64,000 nucleotides of DNA from Bacteroidales bacterium. GTDB taxonomy: Bacteria; Bacteroidota; Bacteroidia; Bacteroidales; UBA932. Location: assembly GCA_017447265.1 (NCBI GenBank), contig JAFSOA010000006.1:1-64000 (forward strand), written 5' to 3'. Positions 24,577-32,650 of this stretch are shown here, piece by piece. The stretch's first letter is position 1. Each line of letters opens with the position of its first letter. The position numbers were made by a program, and so were the translations under genes. The notes under the pieces were generated by a model. It made no database searches. It had not been told where the DNA came from and was given only the letters and a program-made list of their open reading frames with translations.

Positions 24577-25253
24577 TGTCTTTGATTTCTAAGGGCTTTC
24601 AGCCGCTCCCGCAGGACGGCGGCGTAGTTTTTCATCTCTTCCGCCCGGTCGGTGCGGCCGAAATTGGTCTGGTGGATACGGCGGTCGGTCGACACGAGGT
24701 CAAGCTTGCAGACCTGCATCCCCTGCGCCTCGAGGCGCGAGAACCATTCGATGATTTCCCCGGTGTGCACGTTCTCGCTGAAAGGGCCGATGCGGTCGAA
24801 GACCTCCCGGCGGATCAGCACGGCGCCCGTAAAGAGGCCGTAAAACGGCTCGGGGCGCACTACGATGCCGGGCAGTTCGGGAATCTCGGGCGAGCGGAAA
24901 TCCTGCACCATAGCCTGCACGGCCACGACCGAGGGATCGGCCGCCAGCGCCTCGTACATCGTGCGAAGCGCGCCATCCCGCACCCGGTCGTCGTGGTCCA
25001 GAAAAAGGATGTAGTCGCCTTTCGCCGCAGCGATGCCGGTGTTCTTGCCGGCCACCTGCCCTCGGGAAACCGGGTGCTGCAGCACCACGCAGCCGGCCTT
25101 GCGGGCCAGCTCGGCCGTTTCATCGGCAGAACCGTCGTCCACGACGATAATCTCCAGATTCATGTCCTGGCGGCGTAGCGAGGCGATGGCTTCGCCAAGA
25201 TAGTTGGTCCCGTTCTTCACGGGTATGATGACGGAAATCAGGGAATTATCCAT
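24573..25253 (-). CDS. GT2 family glycosyltransferase, short
   Basis: A 226-residue GT-A fold enzyme. It starts SVIIPVKNG, has [13 protein letters not shown] for the nucleotide and [15 protein letters not shown] as the metal-binding DxD region, and ends soon after a short acceptor domain, without membrane helices. This short type is a frequent companion of HprK-like and PqqD-like genes. It overlaps its neighbours by 4 and 8 bp. Confidence 0.88.
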   Translation of the reverse strand: MDNSLISVIIPVKNGTNYLGEAIASLRRQDMNLEIIVVDDGSADETAELARKAGCVVLQHPVSRGQVAGKNTGIAAAKGDYILFLDHDDRVRDGALRTMYEALAADPSVVAVQAMVQDFRSPEIPELPGIVVRPEPFYGLFTGAVLIRREVFDRIGPFSENVHTGEIIEWFSRLEAQGMQVCKLDLVSTDRRIHQTNFGRTDRAEEMKNYAAVLRERLKALRNQRQ

Positions 25254-26229
25254 TGCGTTGCATGCTTTTCATCCGGCTTCGTATGAAAGCCAGGGCGATG
25301 TTGGGGTTGTGCCGCGACAGGAAATCCGCATAGTCCGAACTCCCGCATACGGCGTCGAGCAAAAAGAGGTCGTGCGCCACATAGAGTTCAGTATGCCGGC
25401 GCACCTGGGCCTCGATGTCCAGCAGGAACGCGCGCACGAAGTCGAACTTTTCCTGCGTGTCCAGGATCATGGGGCCGGCGTAGAACAGGCGGATTTCCTC
25501 CGTGGGGACGCCGCGCCGCAAAAGCTCGTCATGGAGCAGCTTGAAACTCTGGATATAATGGAAACCGTTGGTTTTCTGGTGGAAAAGCGAGCCTTCCCGC
25601 TGCCAGTAGTGGTGGAAAGGGCCGCGGAACACATAACTGCGCGGCTGCAGCAACTCGGCCAGGCCGGCATAGTAGATATCCTCCGCCCCACCCTTCACGT
25701 CCGGGAAGGCGATCCCGATGCGCTGCAGGTACGCGCGCTTGTACAGGCGCGCCCAGATCACGGGCGGGAAAAAGGTCTGCACCTGCGGCGCCGGATAGAA
25801 GCCGTCCCCTTCGATAAAGCCGAAATTTCCGCTGGTGGCGTCCTTGGCCGGGTCTTCGAAAGCCTGCACATAGTTGGCATTAACCACCACGTCCTGCCCT
25901 GTTTCCAGCGCTTTGGCGTGCATGGCGGCCAGGTGGTCGTCGTCGATCCAGTCGTCGGAATCCAGGTAATAGACATAGTCTCCGCGGCTTTCGGCAAAGC
26001 CCGCGTTGCGCGCCGCCGCCACGCCCCGGTTCTGCGGGAACGCGATGACGCGGATGCGCGGGTCCTTTTGCGCCCAGGCCTGCAGCACGCCCAGCGAGCC
26101 GTCGGTGGAACCGTCGTCCACGCAGAGGATCTCGATGTCGCGCAACGTCTGGCGCACGAGACTGCCCAAAGTCCTGTCCAGCAGGGCTTCCGTGTTGTGC
26201 ACGGGAATGATGACGGAGACCTCAGGCAT
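25246..26229 (-). CDS. GT2 family glycosyltransferase
   Basis: A 327-residue cytoplasmic glycosyltransferase with SVIIPVHNTE, CVDDGSTDGS and YYLDSDDWIDDDH, then an acceptor domain with GGAEDIYYAGLAELL. The start at 26229 (MPEVSVIIP) is chosen over a longer frame because it aligns with its upstream paralogue and overlaps that gene by only 8 bp. It is a tandem paralogue of the next gene, alike through most of the length. Donor and acceptor are unknown. Confidence 0.9.
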   Translation of the reverse strand: MPEVSVIIPVHNTEALLDRTLGSLVRQTLRDIEILCVDDGSTDGSLGVLQAWAQKDPRIRVIAFPQNRGVAAARNAGFAESRGDYVYYLDSDDWIDDDHLAAMHAKALETGQDVVVNANYVQAFEDPAKDATSGNFGFIEGDGFYPAPQVQTFFPPVIWARLYKRAYLQRIGIAFPDVKGGAEDIYYAGLAELLQPRSYVFRGPFHHYWQREGSLFHQKTNGFHYIQSFKLLHDELLRRGVPTEEIRLFYAGPMILDTQEKFDFVRAFLLDIEAQVRRHTELYVAHDLFLLDAVCGSSDYADFLSRHNPNIALAFIRSRMKSMQRNG

Positions 26230-27202
26230 GGCGTCGCTTGTTGACGAGTTGGGAACGCAGGTAATCGACCACCAGATTACGGTGATGCTGCGCCAGGTAG
26301 GATGCATAGTCAGGGCTTTCCGTCACGGCGGCCAGCAGCAGCAAGTCGTGCCCCGTGTAGTATTCTATATGCTGATGTACATACGGATTTACGTCCAGCG
26401 CGAGGCGTCGGAGCAACTCGAACATTTCCTCCGAATCCACCTCGATCATGCCGCAATGGAAAAGTTTCAGGCCCTCCAGAGAAATGCCGCGGGCCACCAG
26501 TTCGTCGTACAGCATCCGATAGCTCTGCACGTAATAATAGCCGTTGCTCTTCTGGTGGAAAAGCGATCCGGTACGCTGCCAGTAGTGGTGATACGGGCCA
26601 AAGAAGACATAGCTGCGCGGCTGCAGCACTTCCGCCAAGGCGGTGAAATAAATATCCTCCGCGCCACCGGCAACGATGGGAAAACGGATGTCGTTGCGCT
26701 CCAGGTAATCCCGCTTGTAGAGGCGCGTCCATATCACGCAGAGCATATGGCTCTGCACGATGGCGGGCGCATAAAAACCGGGTTCCGTGAAGCCCCAGCC
26801 TTCTTTTTGTGGCTTTTTGCCGGCATCCTCATATTCCTTGACATAGTTGGCATTCACCACGACATCCTGCCCTGTCTCAAGGGCCTTGGCATACATAGCC
26901 TCGAGATAGTCGTCGTCAATCCAGTCGTCGGAATCCAGGAAATAGATGAAGTCTCCCCGACTCTCGTCGATGCCCGTATTGCGGGCACGCGACACGCCGC
27001 CGTTTTCAGGCAGTGCAATGACCCGTACGCGTGCATCGCGCCGCGCCCAGCCGTTCAGGATGGCCAGCGAGTCATCCGTCGAACAGTCGTCCACGCAGAC
27101 AATCTCGATATCCGTCAACGTCTGCCGCGTCACGCTTTCCAGCGTACGATCCAACAAAGACCCTGTGTTATAGACGGGTATGACGACGGAAACCTTGGGC
27201 AT
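26222..27202 (-). CDS. GT2 family glycosyltransferase, tandem paralogue
   Basis: A 326-residue paralogue of the preceding entry, sharing the order SVVIPVYNTG, CVDDCSTDDS, YFLDSDDWIDDDY, GGAEDIYFTALAEVLQPRSYVF and HYWQRTGSLFHQKSNG. The C-terminal third has diverged most, as expected for different acceptors. The ATG lies 1 bp after the PqqD-like stop, so translation is probably coupled. Confidence 0.9.
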   Translation of the reverse strand: MPKVSVVIPVYNTGSLLDRTLESVTRQTLTDIEIVCVDDCSTDDSLAILNGWARRDARVRVIALPENGGVSRARNTGIDESRGDFIYFLDSDDWIDDDYLEAMYAKALETGQDVVVNANYVKEYEDAGKKPQKEGWGFTEPGFYAPAIVQSHMLCVIWTRLYKRDYLERNDIRFPIVAGGAEDIYFTALAEVLQPRSYVFFGPYHHYWQRTGSLFHQKSNGYYYVQSYRMLYDELVARGISLEGLKLFHCGMIEVDSEEMFELLRRLALDVNPYVHQHIEYYTGHDLLLLAAVTESPDYASYLAQHHRNLVVDYLRSQLVNKRRHA

Positions 27203-27203
27203 C

Positions 27204-27620
27204 TTACTTCTCGGGCTTCCAGCCCTCGTCTTCCTTCACTTCGTGGATGGGATCGGCAAACAGGAGCTCCTGCACGTCGTTGTATTCGTTGCACGTAGGC
27301 GTGAAGTCGTCGTAAACGGCATCTTTCAAAACGAGCGTAACAGGTGCCGAGCTTTCGCTTTCGGCCGGGACGATGATCTCAAAGCCTTTGAGCGTCTCGA
27401 CAAAGGCCTGCAAACGCGCCTCACAATCGGCAGGAGCACCGGGAAGGGCGGCGAATGCAGCCAGTACGTCAGCGACGGACGATCCCTTCAGAAGGGCGTC
27501 GAACATGCCCGTGCCGAGGCCGTTCATGCCGTAGTAAACACCGGTCATGGAGTTGATGATGATGGCAATTCCGTCAGTAATGTCGGCGAACATCTTGGCT
27601 TCGTTCAGTTGATAATTCAT
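27204..27620 (-). CDS. PqqD-like protein with acidic C-terminal tail
   Basis: A 138-residue protein. Residues about 8-90 follow the PqqD fold, a RiPP recognition-like winged helix (DITDGIAIIINSMTGVYYGMN, then SVADVLAAFAALPG). The last 40-50 residues form an unusual acidic extension, with FTPTCNEYNDVQELLFADP and HEVKEDEGWKPEK. The start MNYQLNEAKM at 27620 lies 10 bp after the HprK-like stop; a longer frame upstream would overlap that gene. PqqD homologues hold a peptide substrate for a partner enzyme. No separate precursor gene is present, so the tail itself deserves attention. Confidence 0.8.
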   Translation of the reverse strand: MNYQLNEAKMFADITDGIAIIINSMTGVYYGMNGLGTGMFDALLKGSSVADVLAAFAALPGAPADCEARLQAFVETLKGFEIIVPAESESSAPVTLVLKDAVYDDFTPTCNEYNDVQELLFADPIHEVKEDEGWKPEK

Positions 27621-27630
27621 AAGGATGATG

Positions 27631-28695
27631 CTATAATGCTTTGATAAAAGACCGCAGGCACTCCACATTTCGGAGAAGGTCGGGCGATAGGATGATGCGG
27701 TAGAAATCCAATCCGGACAGCATGCCGAGCAGTTTGCGCACGGCATAGGTATTCCCCTGTTCCTGCATTTGCTCGATGGTGGAATGGATGATATGGGTCA
27801 GGGCTCTTCCCTTTTCCTGCGGTGTGCAGCGCACGATTTGGGGTTCCCGCACATCGGCTATTTCCGGGAACAGGCAGGCCTTCACGGGATAGTTCCTCCG
27901 TACCTGCTCCCGCCAACCGGAAATATCCAGAATATACTTGTTCATCCGGCCGTTAAGCCCGATAAAGCGGGACGGGCCCAGGTCGTCGTAAAGTTGGCTG
28001 TAGATCTGCGGCGACAGCGCCGTCATGGAATAGATCGGAGAAGCCAGCAGCTTATCCACCTCTTTGCGGATGATGAGATAGTCGTCGGACACATACTCGA
28101 AGCCCTGGAACAGGGAGCTCACGGTCAGCGTAGACTTGCCTTTTCCACCCCGGGCGCATAGCAGCACGCCCTTCCCGTCCACTCCCACGCAGGCGCCGTG
28201 TATCAAGGTACTGGCGGGCGTGTCTGCCAGACGGGAAAAGTTCATGGCAAAAAGGTGGATCTTGAGCAGTTCTTCCGGTTTCATGCTCTGTACGCAATAG
28301 TATTGTCGATCCCCTTCCCAGATGGAGAAGAAACCGTCCTGGGTGCTGAAACCGCCAAAAGAGCTCATCCGTTGGCCATCCCAGGTGACCAGCATCAGGT
28401 AATCGTCTTCAAGTGGCAAGTTTAGGCCCAATATGTTCTGATGGAAATGAGACAGGTCTTCATCCTCCCAGAGGAACAAAGTACTGTCCGGTGCGGCGCA
28501 CACGGGACACATCGACCAGTCAAGCTGACGACGCAGAATCGGCCCGATGCCAGGCCTGTTGCAACAGACGTTGATTCTCTTGATACCGGCCAGGTCCAGA
28601 AAAACCGAATCCATCCACGGACCGTGTGCGTCCAAGTACTGATGTAGACGCGACAGGCAAAGTTCCGTTTGCTCGGTTGTCAGTTTGATAATCAT
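27631..28695 (-). CDS. HPr kinase-like (HprK-related) protein
   Basis: A 354-residue protein whose C-terminal half carries the HprK-type P-loop RGGKGKST at 182-189 and SDDY at 203-206, where the Asp pair coordinates metal. The N-terminal 150 residues are unique to this family and include a Cys-containing segment (DWSMCPVCAAPD). HprK-related kinases with PqqD and a nucleotidyltransferase form a recurring, poorly understood system of the HPr-rel kind, and lasso-peptide kinases are distant relatives. The kinase target is unknown. The -7 box is 4 bp upstream of the start. Confidence 0.82.
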   Translation of the reverse strand: MIIKLTTEQTELCLSRLHQYLDAHGPWMDSVFLDLAGIKRINVCCNRPGIGPILRRQLDWSMCPVCAAPDSTLFLWEDEDLSHFHQNILGLNLPLEDDYLMLVTWDGQRMSSFGGFSTQDGFFSIWEGDRQYYCVQSMKPEELLKIHLFAMNFSRLADTPASTLIHGACVGVDGKGVLLCARGGKGKSTLTVSSLFQGFEYVSDDYLIIRKEVDKLLASPIYSMTALSPQIYSQLYDDLGPSRFIGLNGRMNKYILDISGWREQVRRNYPVKACLFPEIADVREPQIVRCTPQEKGRALTHIIHSTIEQMQEQGNTYAVRKLLGMLSGLDFYRIILSPDLLRNVECLRSFIKAL

Positions 28696-28699
28696 CTTA

Positions 28700-28707
28700 C
28701 AAAGATA
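28700..28707 (-). promoter_or_regulatory. -7 box abutting the HprK-like start
   Basis: Minus-strand TATCTTTG ends 4 bp before the ATG at 28695. It would give the kinase, PqqD and glycosyltransferase genes an internal promoter separate from the flippase. Confidence 0.5.
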
Positions 28708-28717
28708 GTCATTTCTG

Positions 28718-30283
28718 CTAAAAGCCGAAATGTTTGGCGACCGTCTTCCAGATACGGTGCCAGAATCCCCGGATGCCTTTCTCCGTGAAAACCATCACCC
28801 CGAAAGAAACACCCAGCGCCACGCTGCCGATGCAGAGAGCATAGAGCAGCAGCGACCAGAAGGATCGCAGCGGCTCAATCGGCAGTACCTGCACCAGCAG
28901 GTAGCAGGCGCCCCAGCCCAACGCCACGGGCAATAGGCAACGGAGATACAACCAGGCATACCAGCGGACAGGCGTTTTCAGCGACCAGCGGAAAAGGAAG
29001 ATCGGCTTCCAGGTGAAAACGATGAGCAGCTGAGAAATCAGTACGCCGGTCAGCACGCCGTTCATGCCGTAGCTCCGACCCAGCAGCCACGACAGACCCA
29101 CATTGAGCACGGCTTCTGCAATCGGTGCCCAGATATCCTGAAAAGCGCCATGGGCCACAAGATAATCATCCACAACAGACCGTGTATTCCACAAGAAGAA
29201 CTGTGCGATCATCAATGCCAGCGTCACCTCTCCCAACAGGTATTCCGGCCCCAGCCACAAGCATACGAACGGTTCCGTCAGGAACCACAGACAGATACAA
29301 CAGACGCCGACAATCAGGATACGGGAAGACAACAGTTCCCGAAACACCTTCATCATCAATGACTTGTTTCCCTCAGCCACCATGTCGCCGACGCTGGCTG
29401 TCACACCGGCATACAACGCCGTCAGCAGTGCCGCCAGATTGGTGGTCAACAACTGGTAATTGGCATACATGCCCACAACGCCCAACGACACGAAGGCATA
29501 GATGAAAATGGGGCTTAATTGCGAGACAGCATAGCTGCCAAACCGGTGAAAAGCAACAAACTTGCTGCGGGACAAGATTTCGGGATAGCGTTTCCGAAGG
29601 GACGCGTCAACATGGACCTTTTCGCGCAGGAAGGGATAGGAACGGTCGACCACCCAACGCACGATCAGCGTACTGACCGTGGAAGAGAGCGCCTCGAGTG
29701 CCAGCCACCAGAAATACGGATGGTCCAGGTTGAGGACGGCCCAGATCTGCAGCAACTGCTTCACCAGGCCCACCAGGTTCGTGCTCAGCAACACCTTGTA
29801 GTTCTTCTGGTCGGCGTACAGCAGGTTCTTCTTGTAATTGAAGAAATACCACAGCAGCGACGAGTACAGGAGTACGATGTAGGTGGCGTAGCTATATGAC
29901 AGCGGGAGGCCCGAGTTGCCGAAGATTCGCGGGAAAAAGCACAGGAGGATAGCGCTACCGACGAGAACGAAGAGGCCAATCATCCGGTAGATCCATCCTT
30001 GCATGGCGATGATTTCACGGATGGACTGCCGGTCGTTGGCATGCAACGGTTTATAGAGCGTGACGGAGACCGCCGTTCCGATTCCCAACTCTGCCAGGTT
30101 GAGCATGTTGAGGATACTGGCTGCCGTGGAATTGAGACCCATGATCTCAACGCCCAGGCGCTGGATGAAAATGCGGCGGGCGAAAAAGCCGATGAAGATG
30201 GCGGCCAGCTGCAGCACAAAGGCCACAGAACTGTTTTTAAGGCTGTTCCTAGTTCTGGTATAGGATGTGTCCGCTGCTGCCAT
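28718..30283 (-). CDS. polysaccharide flippase (Wzx/MOP type)
   Basis: A 521-residue membrane protein with about 12-14 helices. It starts with a short polar N-terminus (MAAADTSYTRTRNSLKNSS) and FIGFFARRIFIQRLGVEIMGLNS, typical of O-antigen and capsule flippases of the MOP superfamily, which move lipid-linked oligosaccharides across the inner membrane. The start at 30283 is preferred to 30310 because a CAAATTTG box is 4 bp upstream of it. It opens the minus-strand glycan cluster, with no polymerase visible. Confidence 0.85.
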   Translation of the reverse strand: MAAADTSYTRTRNSLKNSSVAFVLQLAAIFIGFFARRIFIQRLGVEIMGLNSTAASILNMLNLAELGIGTAVSVTLYKPLHANDRQSIREIIAMQGWIYRMIGLFVLVGSAILLCFFPRIFGNSGLPLSYSYATYIVLLYSSLLWYFFNYKKNLLYADQKNYKVLLSTNLVGLVKQLLQIWAVLNLDHPYFWWLALEALSSTVSTLIVRWVVDRSYPFLREKVHVDASLRKRYPEILSRSKFVAFHRFGSYAVSQLSPIFIYAFVSLGVVGMYANYQLLTTNLAALLTALYAGVTASVGDMVAEGNKSLMMKVFRELLSSRILIVGVCCICLWFLTEPFVCLWLGPEYLLGEVTLALMIAQFFLWNTRSVVDDYLVAHGAFQDIWAPIAEAVLNVGLSWLLGRSYGMNGVLTGVLISQLLIVFTWKPIFLFRWSLKTPVRWYAWLYLRCLLPVALGWGACYLLVQVLPIEPLRSFWSLLLYALCIGSVALGVSFGVMVFTEKGIRGFWHRIWKTVAKHFGF

Positions 30284-30303
30284 AACGCAAATTTGAGAAA
30301 AAA

Positions 30304-30334
30304 TTTGCAAGAAGAAAAAAAAGCCTTACCTTTG
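30304..30334 (+). promoter_or_regulatory. promoter of tRNA-Ala
   Basis: TTTG at 30304-30307 and TACCTTTG at 30327-30334 are 19 bp apart, a textbook Bacteroidota promoter, 12 bp before the mature tRNA. Confidence 0.8.
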
Positions 30335-30346
30335 CATCGAAGACAT

Positions 30347-30419
30347 GGGGTATTAGCTCAGTTGGTAGAGCGTTTGAATGGCATTCAAAAGGTCAGGAGT
30401 CCGATTCTCCTATACTCCA
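30347..30419 (+). tRNA. tRNA-Ala (anticodon GGC)
   Basis: A 73-nt cloverleaf. The anticodon stem TTTGA/TCAAA encloses the loop ATGGCAT with anticodon GGC. The acceptor GGGGTAT pairs with ATACTCC, with the G3-U70 wobble pair that identifies alanine tRNAs; the discriminator is A at 30419. The T-arm is GGAGTCCGATTCTCC. CCA is not encoded. Confidence 0.95.
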
Positions 30420-30423
30420 CTTA

Positions 30424-30455
30424 AATCGGCCTCTCACACTTGTGAGGGGCCGATT
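30424..30455 (+). terminator. intrinsic terminator after tRNA-Ala
   Basis: A 14-bp stem with one G-U pair, 30424-30437 with 30442-30455, loop ACTT, followed by GCTTTT. It directly follows the tRNA and also lies at the truncated end of the toxin gene. Confidence 0.8.
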
Positions 30456-30466
30456 GCTTTTCCAAG

Positions 30467-30487
30467 TTGGCTACATCTTGGCTACAT
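30467..30487. repeat. direct repeat TTGGCTACAT next to tRNA-Ala
   Basis: TTGGCTACAT occurs at 30467-30476 and again at 30478-30487. The stop codon of the truncated toxin gene falls inside the first copy. A short direct repeat at a tRNA 3' side is a plausible scar of element integration or excision. Confidence 0.5.
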
Positions 30488-30794
30488 TTTTTCTCTCCAG
30501 TTCCTTGGCACCGGTAAAGCCGTATTCCACAGCATTCTTGCCCAGATATTCCCGGATGTCAAGGCCAGGAGGGCATACAATATCCACGTCGATGGAGAGT
30601 CGTCTGGCACTACCCAGATGGAGCATCAGGGCAGTGCCGCCCTTAAAGATGAAGGGACAGCCTGCAATTTTCAGGGATTCCAACAGAGAGAAAGCGCGTA
30701 TGGATTTCTCCAGAAGGGAAGCGTCTCTGATGTTGGGATATTTGGAGCGTAGGGATTCAATCCACTGGGCTGATCGGCTTTCGGGATTAATCAT
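30471..30794 (-). pseudogene. AbiEii-like nucleotidyltransferase toxin, truncated
   Basis: A 107-residue N-terminal part of an AbiEii/AbiGii-type nucleotidyltransferase toxin. The core FIFKGGTALMLHLGSARR then LSIDVDIVCP gives the GG and DxD of the fold. Family members are usually about 250-300 residues, so more than half, including the C-terminal helical domain, is missing. The reading frame ends in the direct repeat beside tRNA-Ala. It overlaps the upstream antitoxin-like gene by 8 bp. The truncated toxin is probably inactive. Confidence 0.75.
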
Positions 30795-31524
30795 TGTTCG
30801 CGTAGTCTATATTGTTGAGTCTTTTTTGGACCTTGTCGAGACACCTGCGGCGGCGTGCATATCGTTTGAGCCTGGGAATTGAGATGTAGCAGTCTCTTCG
30901 TACATTCGAATAAATTGTGGTTGCTTCCGAGCCCTGGAGGTAAAAGAATTCCGGATTTGCGACGATGTCCACAAGGACCTTTTCTGCAGTAGGAACAACG
31001 ATTCCGTCAACGATCTCCAAAGGAGATTCGGTATAGAGTGGATTCACGACGATACAATCCTTATTTGAGCCGTATTTATAGTATTCATCCTCTGTTGGAC
31101 TCAGAAGAACCGCTTGGTCAGGGCACATCTCTTTGATGGCGTCGAAGAAGGTCTGGAGCAAGAACCGCTCAACATCTATGATTGTCATCTTGACATTTGG
31201 CACGTGCAGCATAAATGGAACGACGCAGCCGGCATCCCAGACACAGAAGTCGGCCGGCGGATAGCGTTTCTTTAATTTGCGGGCTAGGTCGACAGTACCT
31301 GGCTGTGGAAGAATTACCCATTTATATTTTCCGCCTTGCGGCAGAGCGTATTCGCCCCATCCGACCTTGACCAGACGGCCAGAGGAGACCAGACGTGCAA
31401 GAAGGGTATTCAGACTGGTATCGTTGATATCACTGCTGCTACTAAGATACTCCGCGAGTTCCTTCTTTTTGAAGGAACCGTGGTGAATCGTGGCAAAACT
31501 CAGGATGCTTTCACTTACCTGCAT
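30787..31524 (-). CDS. AbiEi/DUF6577-like antitoxin of a type IV toxin-antitoxin pair
   Basis: A 245-residue cytoplasmic protein. An N-terminal winged-helix region (ESILSFATIHHGSFKKKELAEYL, then NTLLARLVSSGRLVKVGWGEYAL) is followed by a DUF-type domain with FCVWDAG, IIDVERFLLQTFFDAI and VPTAEKVLVDIVANPEF. This order fits the antitoxin partner of AbiEii-like toxins; the Bacteroidota form is, from recall, DUF6577. The start at 31524 follows a good promoter at 31543-31573. The intact antitoxin survives although its toxin is truncated. Confidence 0.72.
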   Translation of the reverse strand: MQVSESILSFATIHHGSFKKKELAEYLSSSSDINDTSLNTLLARLVSSGRLVKVGWGEYALPQGGKYKWVILPQPGTVDLARKLKKRYPPADFCVWDAGCVVPFMLHVPNVKMTIIDVERFLLQTFFDAIKEMCPDQAVLLSPTEDEYYKYGSNKDCIVVNPLYTESPLEIVDGIVVPTAEKVLVDIVANPEFFYLQGSEATTIYSNVRRDCYISIPRLKRYARRRRCLDKVQKRLNNIDYANND

Positions 31525-31542
31525 AACGGCTTTGATTTGACA

Positions 31543-31573
31543 CAAAAGTAAAACAAATTCGGCACAAAACAAA
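31543..31573 (-). promoter_or_regulatory. promoter of the antitoxin-like gene
   Basis: Minus strand: TTTG (31570-31573) and TACTTTTG (31543-31550) are 19 bp apart, 18 bp before the ATG at 31524. Confidence 0.75.
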
Positions 31574-31730
31574 GAATTGAGCCAAAATTGTTTCACTTTT
31601 TACAAGATTTAAAGGTGAACATCCGTCGAAGTAATCGCACTTAACGGCGGGCGGTGTGCGACATCACGAGCTTGTACTTCTCGATGGTTTCCTTCGTAGA
31701 CAGGAATGTGGTGTCCTATGCTCCACAAAA

Positions 31731-31761
31731 AAGAAGCTGGCGGAAGCCAGTTTCTTTTTTT
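31731..31761. terminator. bidirectional terminator
   Basis: AAGAAGCTGGC (31731-31741) pairs with GCCAGTTTCTT (31746-31756) around GGAA, with A-rich and T-rich flanks. It overlaps the stop of the NlpC/P60-like gene on the minus strand. The rest of 31574-31730 has no gene; a 24-codon fragment there was rejected. Confidence 0.75.
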
Positions 31762-32440
31762 ATTTCCCGATATACATCACATGCACCAGCGCCGGGGAGG
31801 CGTGCATGTCCTGCGGATTGGTGCCCGGTTCGCCCTGCGGGATGGGTTCGCCGATGCTTTCGAAGAGCCGCACCCAATAGGACGGGAACTCCCCTTCCCG
31901 GTTTTTGAAGTTCATCGGTGCGGATTCGAACCAGCGACGGCCGTCGGCGTCGACATAGGCGTCCTCGATCAGCTCCGTGCAATAATGCCGGCCGTTGAAG
32001 GTCCGGAAATAACTGTCGTACGGCTCGCCGAGAAATACCTTGGCCTGCTCCACATAGACAGCAGCGTTGCGGTTGTCCTTCAGGCGCATGACCTCGAAGG
32101 TCGCGGTGCCGCCCCTGTGCAGCGTAAAGTCCGCGAACAGCGTGTCGAGCGGATGACGGTCGACCCCGTGCGCCAGGGTCGCATCAATCACCCAGATGGC
32201 ATCGTTTTCATCGACTTCCAGGATGGCGGCGTGAATATAATTGATTGTATAACCATTTGAGGTAGCATCCGCAATCGCCTGTGCCATTCCTTCATCACCA
32301 TAGTTCATAGGGATACCTACAAAGAGCAGGTCGCCCGTCTCGATCTGCGGCGCGGCAGCCAGCGGCGCCTGGGCCTTCTTGCAGGAAAACCCTGCCAGCA
32401 ACAACAGCACCGGCAGGGTTATTCTCAACAGATGTTTCAT
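31760..32440 (-). CDS. YiiX/YebB-like permuted NlpC/P60 cysteine hydrolase lipoprotein
   Basis: A 226-residue lipoprotein with lipobox AGFSC, Cys20. The permuted papain-like fold shows TGDLLFVGI, His in NYIHAAILEV and Cys in GRHYCTELIEDAY, the order found in YiiX/YebB proteins, which are thought to cleave peptide or acyl linkages in the envelope. It begins directly after the rubredoxin stop (no intergenic base), so the two are co-transcribed. Substrate unknown. Confidence 0.85.
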   Translation of the reverse strand: MKHLLRITLPVLLLLAGFSCKKAQAPLAAAPQIETGDLLFVGIPMNYGDEGMAQAIADATSNGYTINYIHAAILEVDENDAIWVIDATLAHGVDRHPLDTLFADFTLHRGGTATFEVMRLKDNRNAAVYVEQAKVFLGEPYDSYFRTFNGRHYCTELIEDAYVDADGRRWFESAPMNFKNREGEFPSYWVRLFESIGEPIPQGEPGTNPQDMHASPALVHVMYIGK

Positions 32441-32602
32441 CTATTTGGCCGGGCTGAAATCTTCTTTTCCAACGCCGCAGAGCGGGCACACCCAGTCGGC
32501 GGGAAGATTCTCGAAAGCGGTGCCGGGCGCTACGCCGTTGTCCGGATCACCGACTGCCGGGTCGTATTCGTACCCGCAGATGTCGCATACATACTTTGCC
32601 AT
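32441..32602 (-). CDS. rubredoxin
   Basis: A 53-residue protein with the four iron ligands Cys6, Cys9 (CDICG) and Cys39, Cys42 (CPLCG), plus DWVCP. Rubredoxins carry single electrons at low potential in the cytoplasm and in anaerobes commonly serve peroxide or superoxide reductases. It has its own -7 box 26 bp upstream and is followed without a gap by the NlpC/P60-like lipoprotein gene. Confidence 0.97.
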   Translation of the reverse strand: MAKYVCDICGYEYDPAVGDPDNGVAPGTAFENLPADWVCPLCGVGKEDFSPAK

Positions 32603-32628
32603 TTTTTTTGATATTGAGGTTCTCAGAA

Positions 32629-32636
32629 CAAAGATA
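32629..32636 (-). promoter_or_regulatory. -7 box of the rubredoxin gene
   Basis: Minus-strand TATCTTTG fits exactly, 26 bp before the ATG at 32602. It lies just after the end of the long lysine-fermentation unit. Confidence 0.6.
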
Positions 32637-32650
32637 CGAAGAAAAAAGCA

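Noticed and set aside
31641..31712. A 24-codon minus-strand fragment ending ETIEKYKLVMSHTARR
   Set aside because: It looks protein-like but has a stop upstream, no suitable start and no recognisable family; too short to support.
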